This document shows positions 17,274-27,521 of a stretch of 64,000 bases of DNA, in pieces. The DNA comes from Neglectibacter sp. X58 (GTDB lineage Bacteria > Bacillota > Clostridia > Oscillospirales > Acutalibacteraceae). The position numbers and the translations under genes were made by a program. Where the stretch lies: positions 62,001-126,000 of the forward strand of contig NZ_QWEO01000002.1 of the NCBI RefSeq assembly GCF_009936035.1. The letters run 5' to 3'. Positions within the stretch are counted from its first letter, which is position 1. The number at the start of each line of letters is the position of its first letter. The notes below the pieces were generated by a model. That model searched no databases. It saw nothing but the letters and a program-made list of their open reading frames with translations, and was not told the DNA's origin.

Positions 17274-18641
17274 TTATTTGCCCTGCTGGCTTCCTCCACA
17301 CAGGGCCTTCACAATCTCGTCCGTATGCATTCCCCGGGAGCCTTTCACCAGCACCGCGTCCCCCGCGCCTAAAGTGCCCTTCAGGAAGCCCAGTGCCTCC
17401 CCGTTTGAAGGGAACCATCTGGCGCCGTCCCCAAAGCCCTGGGCGATGTCCTTTGCCAGCGGCCCCACCGCTATCAGCTCATGGATGCCCTTCTCCCTGG
17501 CATATTGGCCCACCTCCAGGTGCGCCTGCCGGGAAACTTCCCCCAGTTCCAGCATATCCGCCAGCACAGCAAAGCGCCTGCCTTCGCAGGGCCGGGAGCA
17601 CAGCACATCCAGGGCACTGCGCATGGAATCGGGGCTGGCGTTATAGCTGTCGTCAATCACCGTCACGCCCCCTGCCTGGAGGATCTGCTGGCGCATGGCC
17701 GGCGGGGTGTAGTCTGCAATGGCCTGGGCGGCCGCCTCCCCTGCCATGCCCAGATGGCAGGCCACCGCCATGCAGGCCAGGGCGTTGCGCACATTGTGTA
17801 CCCCCGGGGCCGGCACAAAGACCTCCTGCTCCCAGCCCTGGGGGGACAGGCAGGTAAAACGGGTGCCGCCGTTTTCCTCCCGGAGATCCTGGGCCTGCCA
17901 ATAGCAGTCCTCCCCCAGGCCATAAGGTATCACCCGGCAGGCGGCAGTGTCCTCCAGGACGGACAGCAGGTCATCGTCGCCGTTTACGAAAAGCGCCCCG
18001 GTATAGGGGAGGTAGTCTGCGATGTGCAGCTTTTCCTTTAGAATATTCTCCCGGGTTTTGCAAAACTCAATGTGGGACACCCCGATGTTGGTGATAACCG
18101 CGCAGGTGGGCCGCACCACCGGGGCAATGCGCCCCATCTCCCCGGGCATGCTCATGCCCATCTCCACCACTGCGGCGGTGTGCCGCGGCTCCAGCCCGCA
18201 GATGGTGATGGGCACGCCCACCTGGCTGTTCTGGCTGCCGGCGGTTTTCATCACGTCAAACCCTGCGCTGAGGGTCTGGGCCAGCATCTCCTTGGTGGTG
18301 GTTTTGCCCACGCTGCCGGTTATCCCCACAATGGGCAGGTCAAACTGGCTGCGGTAGCAGGCGGCATACCGCTGCAAAGCCCCCCGGCAGTCCTCCACCA
18401 GCACCACCGGGCCTCCGGGGAAAGGGATTTCATGATCCGTAAAGGCTGCCGCAGCGCCCTTTTCAAACACAGAGGCAATATATGTATGCCCATCTGTGCG
18501 TTCCCCTCGGATGGGCACAAACATGGCCCCCGGCCCTGCCTCCCGGCTGTCTGTGATAAAATGGGTGACTTCCCTCTCCCCATCGCCCCACAGGATCTTC
18601 CCTTCCACAGCCGCCGCAATTTCCTCCAGCTTCGTCCGCAT
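17274..18641 (-). CDS. murF: UDP-MurNAc-tripeptide:D-alanyl-D-alanine ligase
   Basis: MurF adds D-Ala-D-Ala to the peptidoglycan precursor in the cytoplasm. The 455-residue product has the Mur N-domain, the ATP loop GITGSVGKTTTKEM near residue 110-120, the central FCKTRENILKEK region, and VIDDSYNASPDSM near 315, where the second Mur-ligase signature lies. I chose ATG 18641 because a GGTGGTT site precedes it; GTG at 18650 is in frame. Upstream is a small GCGCCAGG / CCTGGCGC hairpin after GAAAGGA, resembling a short form of the shared leader. Confidence 0.95.
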   Translation of the reverse strand: MRTKLEEIAAAVEGKILWGDGEREVTHFITDSREAGPGAMFVPIRGERTDGHTYIASVFEKGAAAAFTDHEIPFPGGPVVLVEDCRGALQRYAACYRSQFDLPIVGITGSVGKTTTKEMLAQTLSAGFDVMKTAGSQNSQVGVPITICGLEPRHTAAVVEMGMSMPGEMGRIAPVVRPTCAVITNIGVSHIEFCKTRENILKEKLHIADYLPYTGALFVNGDDDLLSVLEDTAACRVIPYGLGEDCYWQAQDLREENGGTRFTCLSPQGWEQEVFVPAPGVHNVRNALACMAVACHLGMAGEAAAQAIADYTPPAMRQQILQAGGVTVIDDSYNASPDSMRSALDVLCSRPCEGRRFAVLADMLELGEVSRQAHLEVGQYAREKGIHELIAVGPLAKDIAQGFGDGARWFPSNGEALGFLKGTLGAGDAVLVKGSRGMHTDEIVKALCGGSQQGK

Positions 18642-18714
18642 ATCAACCACCAGCCCGGCGCCAGGCAGCCCTGGCGCTCTTTCCTTTCTTCATAAAGTAT
18701 TTCAAAAGCAGTTC

Positions 18715-20517
<1,803 letters not shown>

Positions 20518-20572
20518 CTGTTTCTTCTCCGTCCTTCCCTTTAAGGCCGTGGAACTCCGTTCCACACCTTGG

Positions 20573-20604
20573 CCTAAGAAACTTTTTGAAAAAAGTTTCT
20601 TAGG
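20573..20604. repeat. Palindrome upstream of lepA
   Basis: CCTAAGAAACTTTTT pairs with AAAAAGTTTCTTAGG, followed by AATCTTCAAAAACTTT. The same arrangement (palindrome, then a CTTT-CAAAAACTTT tail) occurs at 1979-2030, so these are related dispersed palindromes. Confidence 0.65.
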
Positions 20605-20635
20605 AATCTTCAAAAACTTTCCTGTTTGTTTCGCT

Positions 20636-20755
20636 TCCAGTGTAAGCCGCCGGAAGCCACGCTGGGCACGCGACGGCTCACGTAAGCGCGGAATCCTGTT
20701 CCGCGGCGAAAAATTTCCTCTCATGCTCCCCGCGTCTCGGATGAAACGTCACGTT
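20636..20755 (-). repeat. Diverged copy of the GC-rich 135-bp repeat (family C)
   Basis: On the minus strand it shows GTGACGTTTCATCC, GACGCGGGG, AGGAAATTTTTCGCCGCGGAA, GATTCCGCGCTTAC and GTCGCGTGCCC in order. These match the tandem repeat at 53872-54129. It lies between lepA and the carboxypeptidase gene. Confidence 0.6.
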
Positions 20756-22420
20756 TCACATGTCGCGGAATTTGCGCACCTGGCGGAGCATCCGCTGCTT
20801 GCGGCGGTACATGACCATCAAAATAAAATATACAATGATAAGGGCCACAATAACCGCGATAATCACCACAAACCAGGGGGAGGAAAGCAGGGACTTCCCC
20901 TGCTCCCAGCTTGCCAGCAGGTCGCTGCGGGAAACAGACTCTGCCGCCACCAAAGGCACAGTAGCAATCACCTCATCGGCATAGCTTAAGGTGGCAGTGC
21001 CCACCTGCTCCCCCTTGCGCACCGGGGCCTGCACGCTTTCCGGCTTGTTCACCGTCACCACAATACTGCTGGCGTCCACGCTGTTGGGCAGCATGACGCT
21101 GGCGCTTTCCCCTGCCGCCAGCAGGAGCTGATCCTGCTGAAAGGCATACTCCAGGTTCACAGAACTGAGCACCTCTCCCGGGACAGCCACCGTCTTTTTC
21201 CCCAGGTTCTCCAAGGCCCAGCGGAACAGGGAGCGGGCGTCCAGCATTTCCCCATGAATCCCTTCCTCATAGCCTTCCATGTCCCCCAGGCATATCACCA
21301 CATAGGTATACCCCAAAGCGGTGGCGGAAGCCGCCAGGCAGTATCCCGCCTGGTTGTGAGAGCCTGTTTTGATGCCTGTAGCAGACTTATAATAATACTC
21401 TATGCCGCTTTGCTCGTCCATATAATTCTGCAAAAGCTTATTGGTGCTGTGAAAGGTTTCCTCGCTCTCGTTCACGTTTGTGGCAGGCTTTACATAGGCA
21501 AAGGTGCCTGTAATGTCTGTAAAATTGGGCAATGTCATGGCATATTCCGCAATCCGCGCCAAATCCCGGGCTGTGGAATAGTGATCCGGGTTATACAGGC
21601 CATGGGGGTTTGTAAAATGGGTGTTCCGGCAGCCCAGCTCCTCCGCCTTCTTGTTCATAAGCTGCACAAAATAGCTGTCCGGCGTATAGCCTGCCGGATC
21701 CCCGGTGAATTCCTCTTCCCCGCCGTCCTCTGTGCCGCCGTCCTCCGGGGAGTCCCCGCCTTCCGCCAGCAGGGCCATTTCCGGTTCCCCCGCCGCTTCC
21801 CCCTGGGGCGCTGCCTGGGGATCGTCTGCCTGCGCCTGCCCGCTGCCAGGGGCGCTTTCCCCGCCCCCCTGGGCCGCCTGGGGATCCTCCGGCTTTCCCT
21901 CCTCTTTGGGCGCGATAAGCCCCTGGGCATGAAGGGAATCCACATATTCCGCCAGGGTTAAAGCCGCGTCATTGCCCGAAGGCACCATCATCAGGTATAA
22001 AAGCTGCAGGCCTGTCAGCTCTTCCCCCACCGCAATGCCCGCTAAGGAGCTGCCTGTGCCCTCCAGATCGTCCGCTACGCTTTGGGGCACAGTGATTACC
22101 GTGTTCTCAATGTCCGGAATCGTCTCATAGGCCACAATGTAGCTCATAATTTTCGTCAGGGAAGCCATGGAAAGCCTCTCGTCCGGATTCAGGGCATACA
22201 CCACTGTGTCTGTGTCCAGGTTCAGCATGATAATGGATTTGCAGTGGGGGCCTTCCGGGTTCTGTTCGTCCTGATCCCACCCGAAGTCAAAGCCCTCCGC
22301 CTGGGCGGGAAGGGACAGGCAAACCGTCAGGCACGCTGCCAGAAACAGGGCTGAAAGAGAGCGGCAGGCCTTTTTTATGGGTATTCTGTATCGCATGGCG
22401 GTTTTCATAAAAAGCTTCAT
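20756..22420 (-). CDS. D-alanyl-D-alanine carboxypeptidase (DacF/PBP5-like)
   Basis: This is a secreted or membrane-anchored peptidoglycan carboxypeptidase, 554 residues. It has a signal peptide (about 18-41, ending PAQA), the catalytic SLTK at 87-90, SGN at 148-150 and KTG at 351-353. A C-terminal domain is followed by a transmembrane helix near residue 512-535. Unusually, residues about 171-240 between SGN and the rest of the domain are low complexity, rich in Gly, Glu, Ala and Pro, and look like an inserted loop. The start is ATG 22420 after AAGGAAG. The promoter-proximal region carries a diverged family A repeat. Confidence 0.93.
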   Translation of the reverse strand: MKLFMKTAMRYRIPIKKACRSLSALFLAACLTVCLSLPAQAEGFDFGWDQDEQNPEGPHCKSIIMLNLDTDTVVYALNPDERLSMASLTKIMSYIVAYETIPDIENTVITVPQSVADDLEGTGSSLAGIAVGEELTGLQLLYLMMVPSGNDAALTLAEYVDSLHAQGLIAPKEEGKPEDPQAAQGGGESAPGSGQAQADDPQAAPQGEAAGEPEMALLAEGGDSPEDGGTEDGGEEEFTGDPAGYTPDSYFVQLMNKKAEELGCRNTHFTNPHGLYNPDHYSTARDLARIAEYAMTLPNFTDITGTFAYVKPATNVNESEETFHSTNKLLQNYMDEQSGIEYYYKSATGIKTGSHNQAGYCLAASATALGYTYVVICLGDMEGYEEGIHGEMLDARSLFRWALENLGKKTVAVPGEVLSSVNLEYAFQQDQLLLAAGESASVMLPNSVDASSIVVTVNKPESVQAPVRKGEQVGTATLSYADEVIATVPLVAAESVSRSDLLASWEQGKSLLSSPWFVVIIAVIVALIIVYFILMVMYRRKQRMLRQVRKFRDM

Positions 22421-22499
22421 CCTTTCTTCCTTGTACCTAAAGGGCAGATATGTTACAATATATAGTATTGGCACAGTTTCCGCGGGCAGTTCCCTTTTG

Positions 22500-22602
22500 C
22501 GGCCAATGCGGTTCAAAAGGGGCGGAAGCCTCCTTTGAACCGGCGGCAGGGCCGCCTGCCTGAAAATCGGGGCACCCGGCTTTCAAGGGCGCTTACTTAT
22601 AG
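22500..22602 (-). repeat. Palindromic repeat family A, diverged inverted copy
   Basis: On the minus strand the order is TATAAGTAAGCGC, TTGAAA...CGATTTTCA, AGGCGGC / GCCGCCGG, then TTCAAAGGAGG / CCTTTTGAA. It shares the three-hairpin plan of the other copies but the right terminus has diverged. It sits between the divergent carboxypeptidase and sbcD genes and may influence either promoter. Confidence 0.65.
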
Positions 22603-22669
22603 TATACTATTTTGTGGGCAAAAAGAAAAGGCGGAATTTTTGAATAATTTTTGAAAAGGGGCGTCAACC

Positions 22670-23791
22670 TTGCGTATTTTTCACACTTCAGACTGGCACC
22701 TGGGCCGTATGCTCTATGGCAGAAGCCTGCTTTCCGACCAGCGCCACTTCCTGGAAAGCCTCCTGCTCCCCGCCATAGAGCGGGAAAAACCCGCGGCCCT
22801 GCTCATTGCCGGGGATATCTATGACAGGCAGGTGGCCCCCCCGGAGGCCATCGCCCTGTTTGACAGCACCCTTTCCCGGCTGGTGGAATGGGGAGTGAAA
22901 GCGCTCATCATCTCCGGGAACCACGACGGCGCCCAGCGCATGGCCCTTTTAAAGGGCGCTCTGCGGCACAGCGGCGTTTTCTTCGCCACGTCTTTAGAGG
23001 ACATGCTCTCCCCGGTGCTGCTGGAAGAAGGAGGCCAGCGGGTACAGGTGTTCCTCCTGCCCTATTTTGACTGCCCCGCAGCCCGGGAGTTTTTAGGGGA
23101 CGCCTCCCTGCGGGGGGAGGCCGCCTGCATGGAAAAGCTTTTAGAGCGGCTGTATCCCCTGTTCCTGCCGGAGGCGGCCCACGTGCTCATGGCCCACTGC
23201 TTCTGCGCCGGAGGCATGACAAGCGATTCGGAAAGCGGAACCTTTGTGGGCGGCAGCGGGCAGATCCCCCCTTCCCTTTTCTCCCGCTTCGATTACGTAG
23301 CCCTGGGCCACCTCCATGGCCCTCAAAAGGCGGGAGAAACGGCCCGGTATTCCGGCACGCCCTTAAAATATTCCATAGACGAGGCGGGCCAGAAAAAGGG
23401 ATACCTGTCCCTTGCCTGGGACGGGAACTCCTTTTCAGCAGAGCACCGGGAGGCAAAGCCTTTGCGGGACGTGCGGAAAATCACCGGGCTTTTCAAGGAT
23501 CTCCTGGCTTCCGGGGAGGCACACCCCTGCGAGGATTATGTGGAGCTGTGCCTTACAGACAAATCCCCTGTGCTCCTGGCGGCAGAGCGCCTGCGCCCCT
23601 TTTACCCGAACCTTCTTTCCGTCCGGAACCAGTGGGCCTTGGAAGGGGCGGCAGGCAGGCGGGCCAAGGCCCTTTCGGGGGCGGATGAGGGGACGGTTTT
23701 CTCCGCCTTTTTCCAAGAGGTCTGCGGGGAAGAGCCGGAGCAGGAGGACATGGCCCTGTTCCGGGAGGTTTTGCGGGAGGTGCGTTTATGA
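22670..23791 (+). CDS. sbcD: Nuclease SbcCD subunit D
   Basis: This is the Mre11-type phosphoesterase subunit of the SbcCD double-strand-break nuclease, 373 residues. Metal-binding motifs are in order: SDWHLG (D7, H9), GDIYD, GNHDG, a His motif MAHCF, and GHLHGP. The start is TTG at 22670 after AAAAGGGGC; no better ATG is available without losing the first strand. It overlaps sbcC by 4 bp (ATGA), so the subunits are translationally coupled. Confidence 0.95.
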   Translation: MRIFHTSDWHLGRMLYGRSLLSDQRHFLESLLLPAIEREKPAALLIAGDIYDRQVAPPEAIALFDSTLSRLVEWGVKALIISGNHDGAQRMALLKGALRHSGVFFATSLEDMLSPVLLEEGGQRVQVFLLPYFDCPAAREFLGDASLRGEAACMEKLLERLYPLFLPEAAHVLMAHCFCAGGMTSDSESGTFVGGSGQIPPSLFSRFDYVALGHLHGPQKAGETARYSGTPLKYSIDEAGQKKGYLSLAWDGNSFSAEHREAKPLRDVRKITGLFKDLLASGEAHPCEDYVELCLTDKSPVLLAAERLRPFYPNLLSVRNQWALEGAAGRRAKALSGADEGTVFSAFFQEVCGEEPEQEDMALFREVLREVRL

Positions 23792-26508
23792 AGCCCATCC
23801 GTCTTTCCGCCCAGGCCTTCGGGCCGTATCTGGAGCGGGTGGAAATAGATTTTACAAAATTTGAGGAGACAGGGCTGTTCCTCATCGCCGGGCCTACCGG
23901 CGGGGGGAAAACCTCCCTGCTGGACGCGGTGTGCTTTGCCCTGTACTGCAAGGCAACCGGCGGCAAGCGGGACTTTTCCAGTATGCGCTGCATGAGCGCC
24001 CCCATGGATCTGCCCACCCAGGTGGAGTTCGACTTCTCCCTGGGAGGAAAAGCCTACCGCTTCAAGCGCAGCCGCTTTTATAAAATCAACCGCCGCACCA
24101 AGGAGCCGCAAATTCAGGAAAGCCACGAGTGCTTCACCCTGGAAAACGGGGAGGCCCATCTGCTGGAAAGCGGCACAGAAACCGCTGTCCGCCGCCGGGC
24201 AGAAAGCCTTCTGCACCTTTCCTGCGAGCAGTTTTCCCAGGTGGCCGTCCTGCCCCAAGGAGAGTTCCTGCGGCTTTTGCGGGCAGGTTCCCAGGAAAAG
24301 GGGGAAATCCTGCGCACCCTGTTTTCCGCTGAAATCTGGAAATCCCTCCGGGACGCCTTTGCCCAGCGCAGCAAGGCCCTGGAGGAGGAAAGCCGCCGCC
24401 TGTCCGACCTGCAGGCAGGCCTTTTAAGCCAGGCCCACGCGGACACCCCCGCCGCCCTGGAAAAAGCCATAAAAGAGCGGGAGCAGGGAATCCAAGCCTT
24501 AAGCCGGGAAGGGGAAAAAAACGCAAAGGAGCTGGAGGAAACCCAGGCCCTTTTGCAGGCCCGGGAGAACCACGCCCGTCTGGAGCAGGCCCTTGCCCAG
24601 GCGGAAAAGGAGTGGAAGTCTGCCTGCCTGCGCCGGGAAGCTTTGGAAAAGTCCGCCCCTCAAACAGCGGAAAAACGGGCACAGGCACAGGCCGCCCAGA
24701 AGCAGGCCCTTGCTGCCGCCCAGGAGGAAGCCCGGCTGGGGGGGCAGCTTCTGGAGGCAAAACGGGCAGAGGAAATCCGGAAAAAGGCAGAGGAAACCAG
24801 GCTCGCCCAGCAGGCGCGGCAAAAGGAAGCAGAGGCTTTTGCTGGGAAGCTCCAGGAAGCCCAGGCCCGCATGGAAAAGGGCCTTGCCTGCGAAGCACAA
24901 TACCGGGCCGGGGCAGAGCGCCTGCCCGCCCTGGTGGAGGAGCGGGCCAGGCTTGAAAAGGCCCTCTCCTCCCTGGAGGAACTGGAAAAGCGGCAGAAAG
25001 CCCTGAAAAAGGCAGAGCAGACCCACCTGAACGGGGAAAAAGCGGCCGGGGAAGCAGAGGCCGCCCTTTCGGCCCTTGCCGCCCGCCTGGAGGAGCAGGA
25101 GGCCCTGCGCAGGCAGAACGCCGCTTTAGAGCTTGCCCAGGGCCTGGGGGAGGGGGCGCCCTGCCCGGTGTGCGGGGCGGTGAACCACCCTGCCCCGGCA
25201 AAAGGCAGCGGGCAGGTTTTGGACGAAAGGGAATTGGAAAGCCTGCGCGCCGCCGAAAAGAAAGCCCGCGCCGCGGCCCAGGAGGCCCTGGGGAGCCTGC
25301 GGGCGGCGGAAAAGGCTCTGGAGGAAGCGGAAAGCGCGTGGAAAGAGCAATCCGCCCTGTGCAAAGGCCTGCCCCCCCAGGCAGAAGCCGCCCGGCAGGC
25401 GGAGGAGACAGCCGCCCGGGAGCAGGAGGCCCGCCGGGGCGCAAAGCTTCTGGCCCCGGCCCGGGTGAGGCTGGAGGAACTGCGGAAAGAACAGGAGCAG
25501 CTTTCAAGCGGCGGCGCCCAGGCCCGGGAGGCTGTCTCGGCCCTGGGGGCGCAGGCGGCAGAGCTGGAGCGCCAGGCAGCGGAAAGCGCCGGGAAGCCCA
25601 GCGCGGCAGATTTGTCAAAGCAGGCGGCAGAAAAGCGGCAGGCCCGGAAAAGCCTGGAGGAAACAGCCGCCTCCCTTTTAAAGCAGGCGGAGGAGGAAGC
25701 AGCCGCCTTTGCCCGGGCCGGGGAAGCCGCTGCCCTTACGAAAGCCGCTTTGGAGAAGGCCAAGGAAAGCCTTGTCGCCTTCCCCGCCCCCTGGGAGGAG
25801 CCGCCGGTTCTGGAAAGCCTCCGTCAGCAAGCGGAAGCCCTCCGGGCAAAAAGCCTGGAATCTGCCAAAGCCCTGGCCAGAGAAGGGGCAGAGCTGAAAG
25901 CGGAGCGGGAGCGGCTTTCCCAGCTTGCGGAGCTGCAGGAAAAGCTTGGGGATTTGGAAGCGGTTTACAGCCGGGTGGCAAAGCTTTCCCGGCTTCTTTC
26001 CGGGAACAACCCCAGGAAGCTGCCTGTTTTGCAGTATGTCCTCAGCGTCACCCTGGATCAGGTGCTGGTCAGCGCCAACCATTTCTTCGCCGTCCTCAGC
26101 CGGGGCCGCTATGCCCTGCGGCTGATGGAAGGGCCTAAAGGGGGCAACGCCTATGCCGGGCTGGATTTAGAGGTGCTGGACGGCGCCTCCATGCTGCCCC
26201 GATCCATTGAAACCCTTTCCGGCGGCGAGCAGTTTCTGGCCTCCCTGTCCCTGGCCTTTGGCCTTTCCGACGTAATCCAGAGCCACGCCGGGGCAGTGGA
26301 GCTGGAATCCATCTTCATCGACGAGGGCTTCGGCTCCCTGGACGCGGAAACCCTGGACACTGCCATGAAGGCCCTTTCCATGCTCCGCTCCAGCGGCAGG
26401 CTTATCGGGGTTATCTCCCACGTTTCCGAGCTGCAAACCCGCATCCCCAGCCGCATTCAAATAACCCGGGACAGCGGGGGCTTCTCCCATGCCCAGGTGC
26501 GGCTGTGA
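23788..26508 (+). CDS. sbcC: Nuclease SbcCD subunit C (SMC-like ATPase)
   Basis: This is a Rad50-type ATPase, 906 residues. The N-terminal Walker A is GPTGGGKTSL near residue 36. Two long coiled coils very rich in Ala, Glu and Lys flank the zinc hook CPVC at 459-462, exactly mid-protein. The C-terminal signature is TLSGGEQFLASLSLAFG, followed by Walker B FIDEGFGSLD. It works with SbcD in processing hairpins and blocked DNA ends. Such an enzyme is of interest in a genome full of palindromic repeats, but no specific link is shown. Confidence 0.95.
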   Translation: MKPIRLSAQAFGPYLERVEIDFTKFEETGLFLIAGPTGGGKTSLLDAVCFALYCKATGGKRDFSSMRCMSAPMDLPTQVEFDFSLGGKAYRFKRSRFYKINRRTKEPQIQESHECFTLENGEAHLLESGTETAVRRRAESLLHLSCEQFSQVAVLPQGEFLRLLRAGSQEKGEILRTLFSAEIWKSLRDAFAQRSKALEEESRRLSDLQAGLLSQAHADTPAALEKAIKEREQGIQALSREGEKNAKELEETQALLQARENHARLEQALAQAEKEWKSACLRREALEKSAPQTAEKRAQAQAAQKQALAAAQEEARLGGQLLEAKRAEEIRKKAEETRLAQQARQKEAEAFAGKLQEAQARMEKGLACEAQYRAGAERLPALVEERARLEKALSSLEELEKRQKALKKAEQTHLNGEKAAGEAEAALSALAARLEEQEALRRQNAALELAQGLGEGAPCPVCGAVNHPAPAKGSGQVLDERELESLRAAEKKARAAAQEALGSLRAAEKALEEAESAWKEQSALCKGLPPQAEAARQAEETAAREQEARRGAKLLAPARVRLEELRKEQEQLSSGGAQAREAVSALGAQAAELERQAAESAGKPSAADLSKQAAEKRQARKSLEETAASLLKQAEEEAAAFARAGEAAALTKAALEKAKESLVAFPAPWEEPPVLESLRQQAEALRAKSLESAKALAREGAELKAERERLSQLAELQEKLGDLEAVYSRVAKLSRLLSGNNPRKLPVLQYVLSVTLDQVLVSANHFFAVLSRGRYALRLMEGPKGGNAYAGLDLEVLDGASMLPRSIETLSGGEQFLASLSLAFGLSDVIQSHAGAVELESIFIDEGFGSLDAETLDTAMKALSMLRSSGRLIGVISHVSELQTRIPSRIQITRDSGGFSHAQVRL

Positions 26509-26558
26509 AATTTTTGGCCATCCCTGCAAATCCGTAAGAATTTGTCGGAAAAATGAAA

Positions 26559-26587
26559 TTGACAGGGCGGGAAAAACTTGCTATCCT
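26559..26587 (+). promoter_or_regulatory. Promoter of the rhomboid-like gene
   Basis: TTGACA (26559-26564) and TATCCT (26582-26587) are 17 bp apart. Transcription would start about 45 nt before the shared hairpin leader, so the leader is within the mRNA. Confidence 0.7.
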
Positions 26588-26637
26588 TAACATACAGAGG
26601 AAAAACCGCAGGGCCTTGGCCCCGCGAAAAATACAAA

Positions 26638-26712
26638 GAAAGGAGCGGTACAGGCGCGAAAGGCTGTTTTCCCGCTTTTCGGCGCATGTTTTGTATCGCA
26701 GGGCGATTTTAT
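26638..26712 (+). promoter_or_regulatory. Shared hairpin leader, copy before the rhomboid-like gene
   Basis: It begins GAAAGGAGCGGTACAGG. The outer stem is GCGGTACA / TGTATCGC; the inner stem GCGCGAAAGG pairs with CTTTTCGGCGC. It ends AGGGCGATTTTAT before ATG 26713. Confidence 0.8.
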
Positions 26713-27360
26713 ATGCATTGGATGGACAAATTGGAAAGGAAGCTGGGCAGGTACGCTGTCCCCCACATGATGTATGTCGTCACCGGCATTATGCTGGCGG
26801 TTTTCGCCGCCAATCTGGTGCTGGGGGGCATTGTGTCCCCCATGCTCTTCTTCCACCGGGGGCTTATCCTCCAGGGGCAGGTCTGGCGGATTATCACCTT
26901 CATTTTCCTGCCTCCCAGCACTTCGGTTCTGTGGATTGCCTTCAGCCTGTATTTCTACTGCCTTATGGGCAATGCCCTGGAAAGCGCCTGGGGAACCTTC
27001 CGCTTTAACCTGTTCTATCTCTGCGGCGTTGCCGGCTCCATTTTGGCAGGCTTTATCACAGGCACCGGGGTCAACCATTTCCTGAATATGTCCCTGTTTT
27101 TCGCTTATGCCGCTGTCTATCCGGAAAACCAGATTATGCTCTTTTTCTTCCTGCCCATCAAAGTGAAATGGCTGGCCGCCGCAAACGCCCTCTATTTCCT
27201 CTATATGTTTGTTGTGGGCGGCTGGACTGCCCGCGCCGCCATCCTGTTCTCCCTTTTAAATATCTGGCTCTTTTTCGGGGGCGACCTGTTCCGCCACATC
27301 CGCCAGCAGGCGGGATACTGGAAAACCCGCCGGCAGTTCCGCAAAAACAACAGGTTCTAA
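26713..27360 (+). CDS. Rhomboid-like membrane protein, probably not a protease
   Basis: The 215-residue product has about six hydrophobic helices and a basic C-terminus (TRRQFRKNN). The order of helices and the LCGVAGSILAGF segment resemble rhomboid-fold proteins seen in Clostridia. The catalytic GxSG serine motif and the paired His of active rhomboids are not evident, so a pseudoprotease or scaffold role is more likely. ATG 26713 or 26722 may be used. It is preceded by the shared hairpin leader and a consensus promoter, and followed by a terminator hairpin. It stands alone after sbcC. Confidence 0.7.
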   Translation: MHWMDKLERKLGRYAVPHMMYVVTGIMLAVFAANLVLGGIVSPMLFFHRGLILQGQVWRIITFIFLPPSTSVLWIAFSLYFYCLMGNALESAWGTFRFNLFYLCGVAGSILAGFITGTGVNHFLNMSLFFAYAAVYPENQIMLFFFLPIKVKWLAAANALYFLYMFVVGGWTARAAILFSLLNIWLFFGGDLFRHIRQQAGYWKTRRQFRKNNRF

Positions 27361-27368
27361 AGCGTGCG

Positions 27369-27393
27369 TTCCCCTGCCCCATGGGCGGGGGAA
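27369..27393 (+). terminator. Terminator hairpin after the rhomboid-like gene
   Basis: GTTCCCCTGCCC pairs with GGGCGGGGGAAC around CAT, followed by ATTTTG. The U-run is modest. Confidence 0.6.
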
Positions 27394-27415
27394 CATTTTG
27401 TTTCACGCCATAGGC

Positions 27416-27521
27416 TATAGCAAACGCACTTGAAAATCGGTACAGCCCGATTTTCAAGCATACGCGGCTATGCCGCTGGTTCAAAAGAGAAAGCAGTTTC
27501 TTTTGAACTGCGTTAACTATA
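27416..27521. repeat. Palindromic repeat family A, copy 2 (106 bp)
   Basis: It starts TATAGCAAACGCACTT and ends AACTGCGTTAACTATA, with the same three internal hairpins as copy 1. Its right end lies inside the coding sequence of the C39 peptidase gene and supplies that gene's stop codon. Confidence 0.9.

Noticed and set aside
24134-25618. Minus-strand open frame (494 codons) opposite sbcC
   Set aside because: Pro/Gly/Arg-rich antisense translation of the coiled-coil region of sbcC; a composition artefact.
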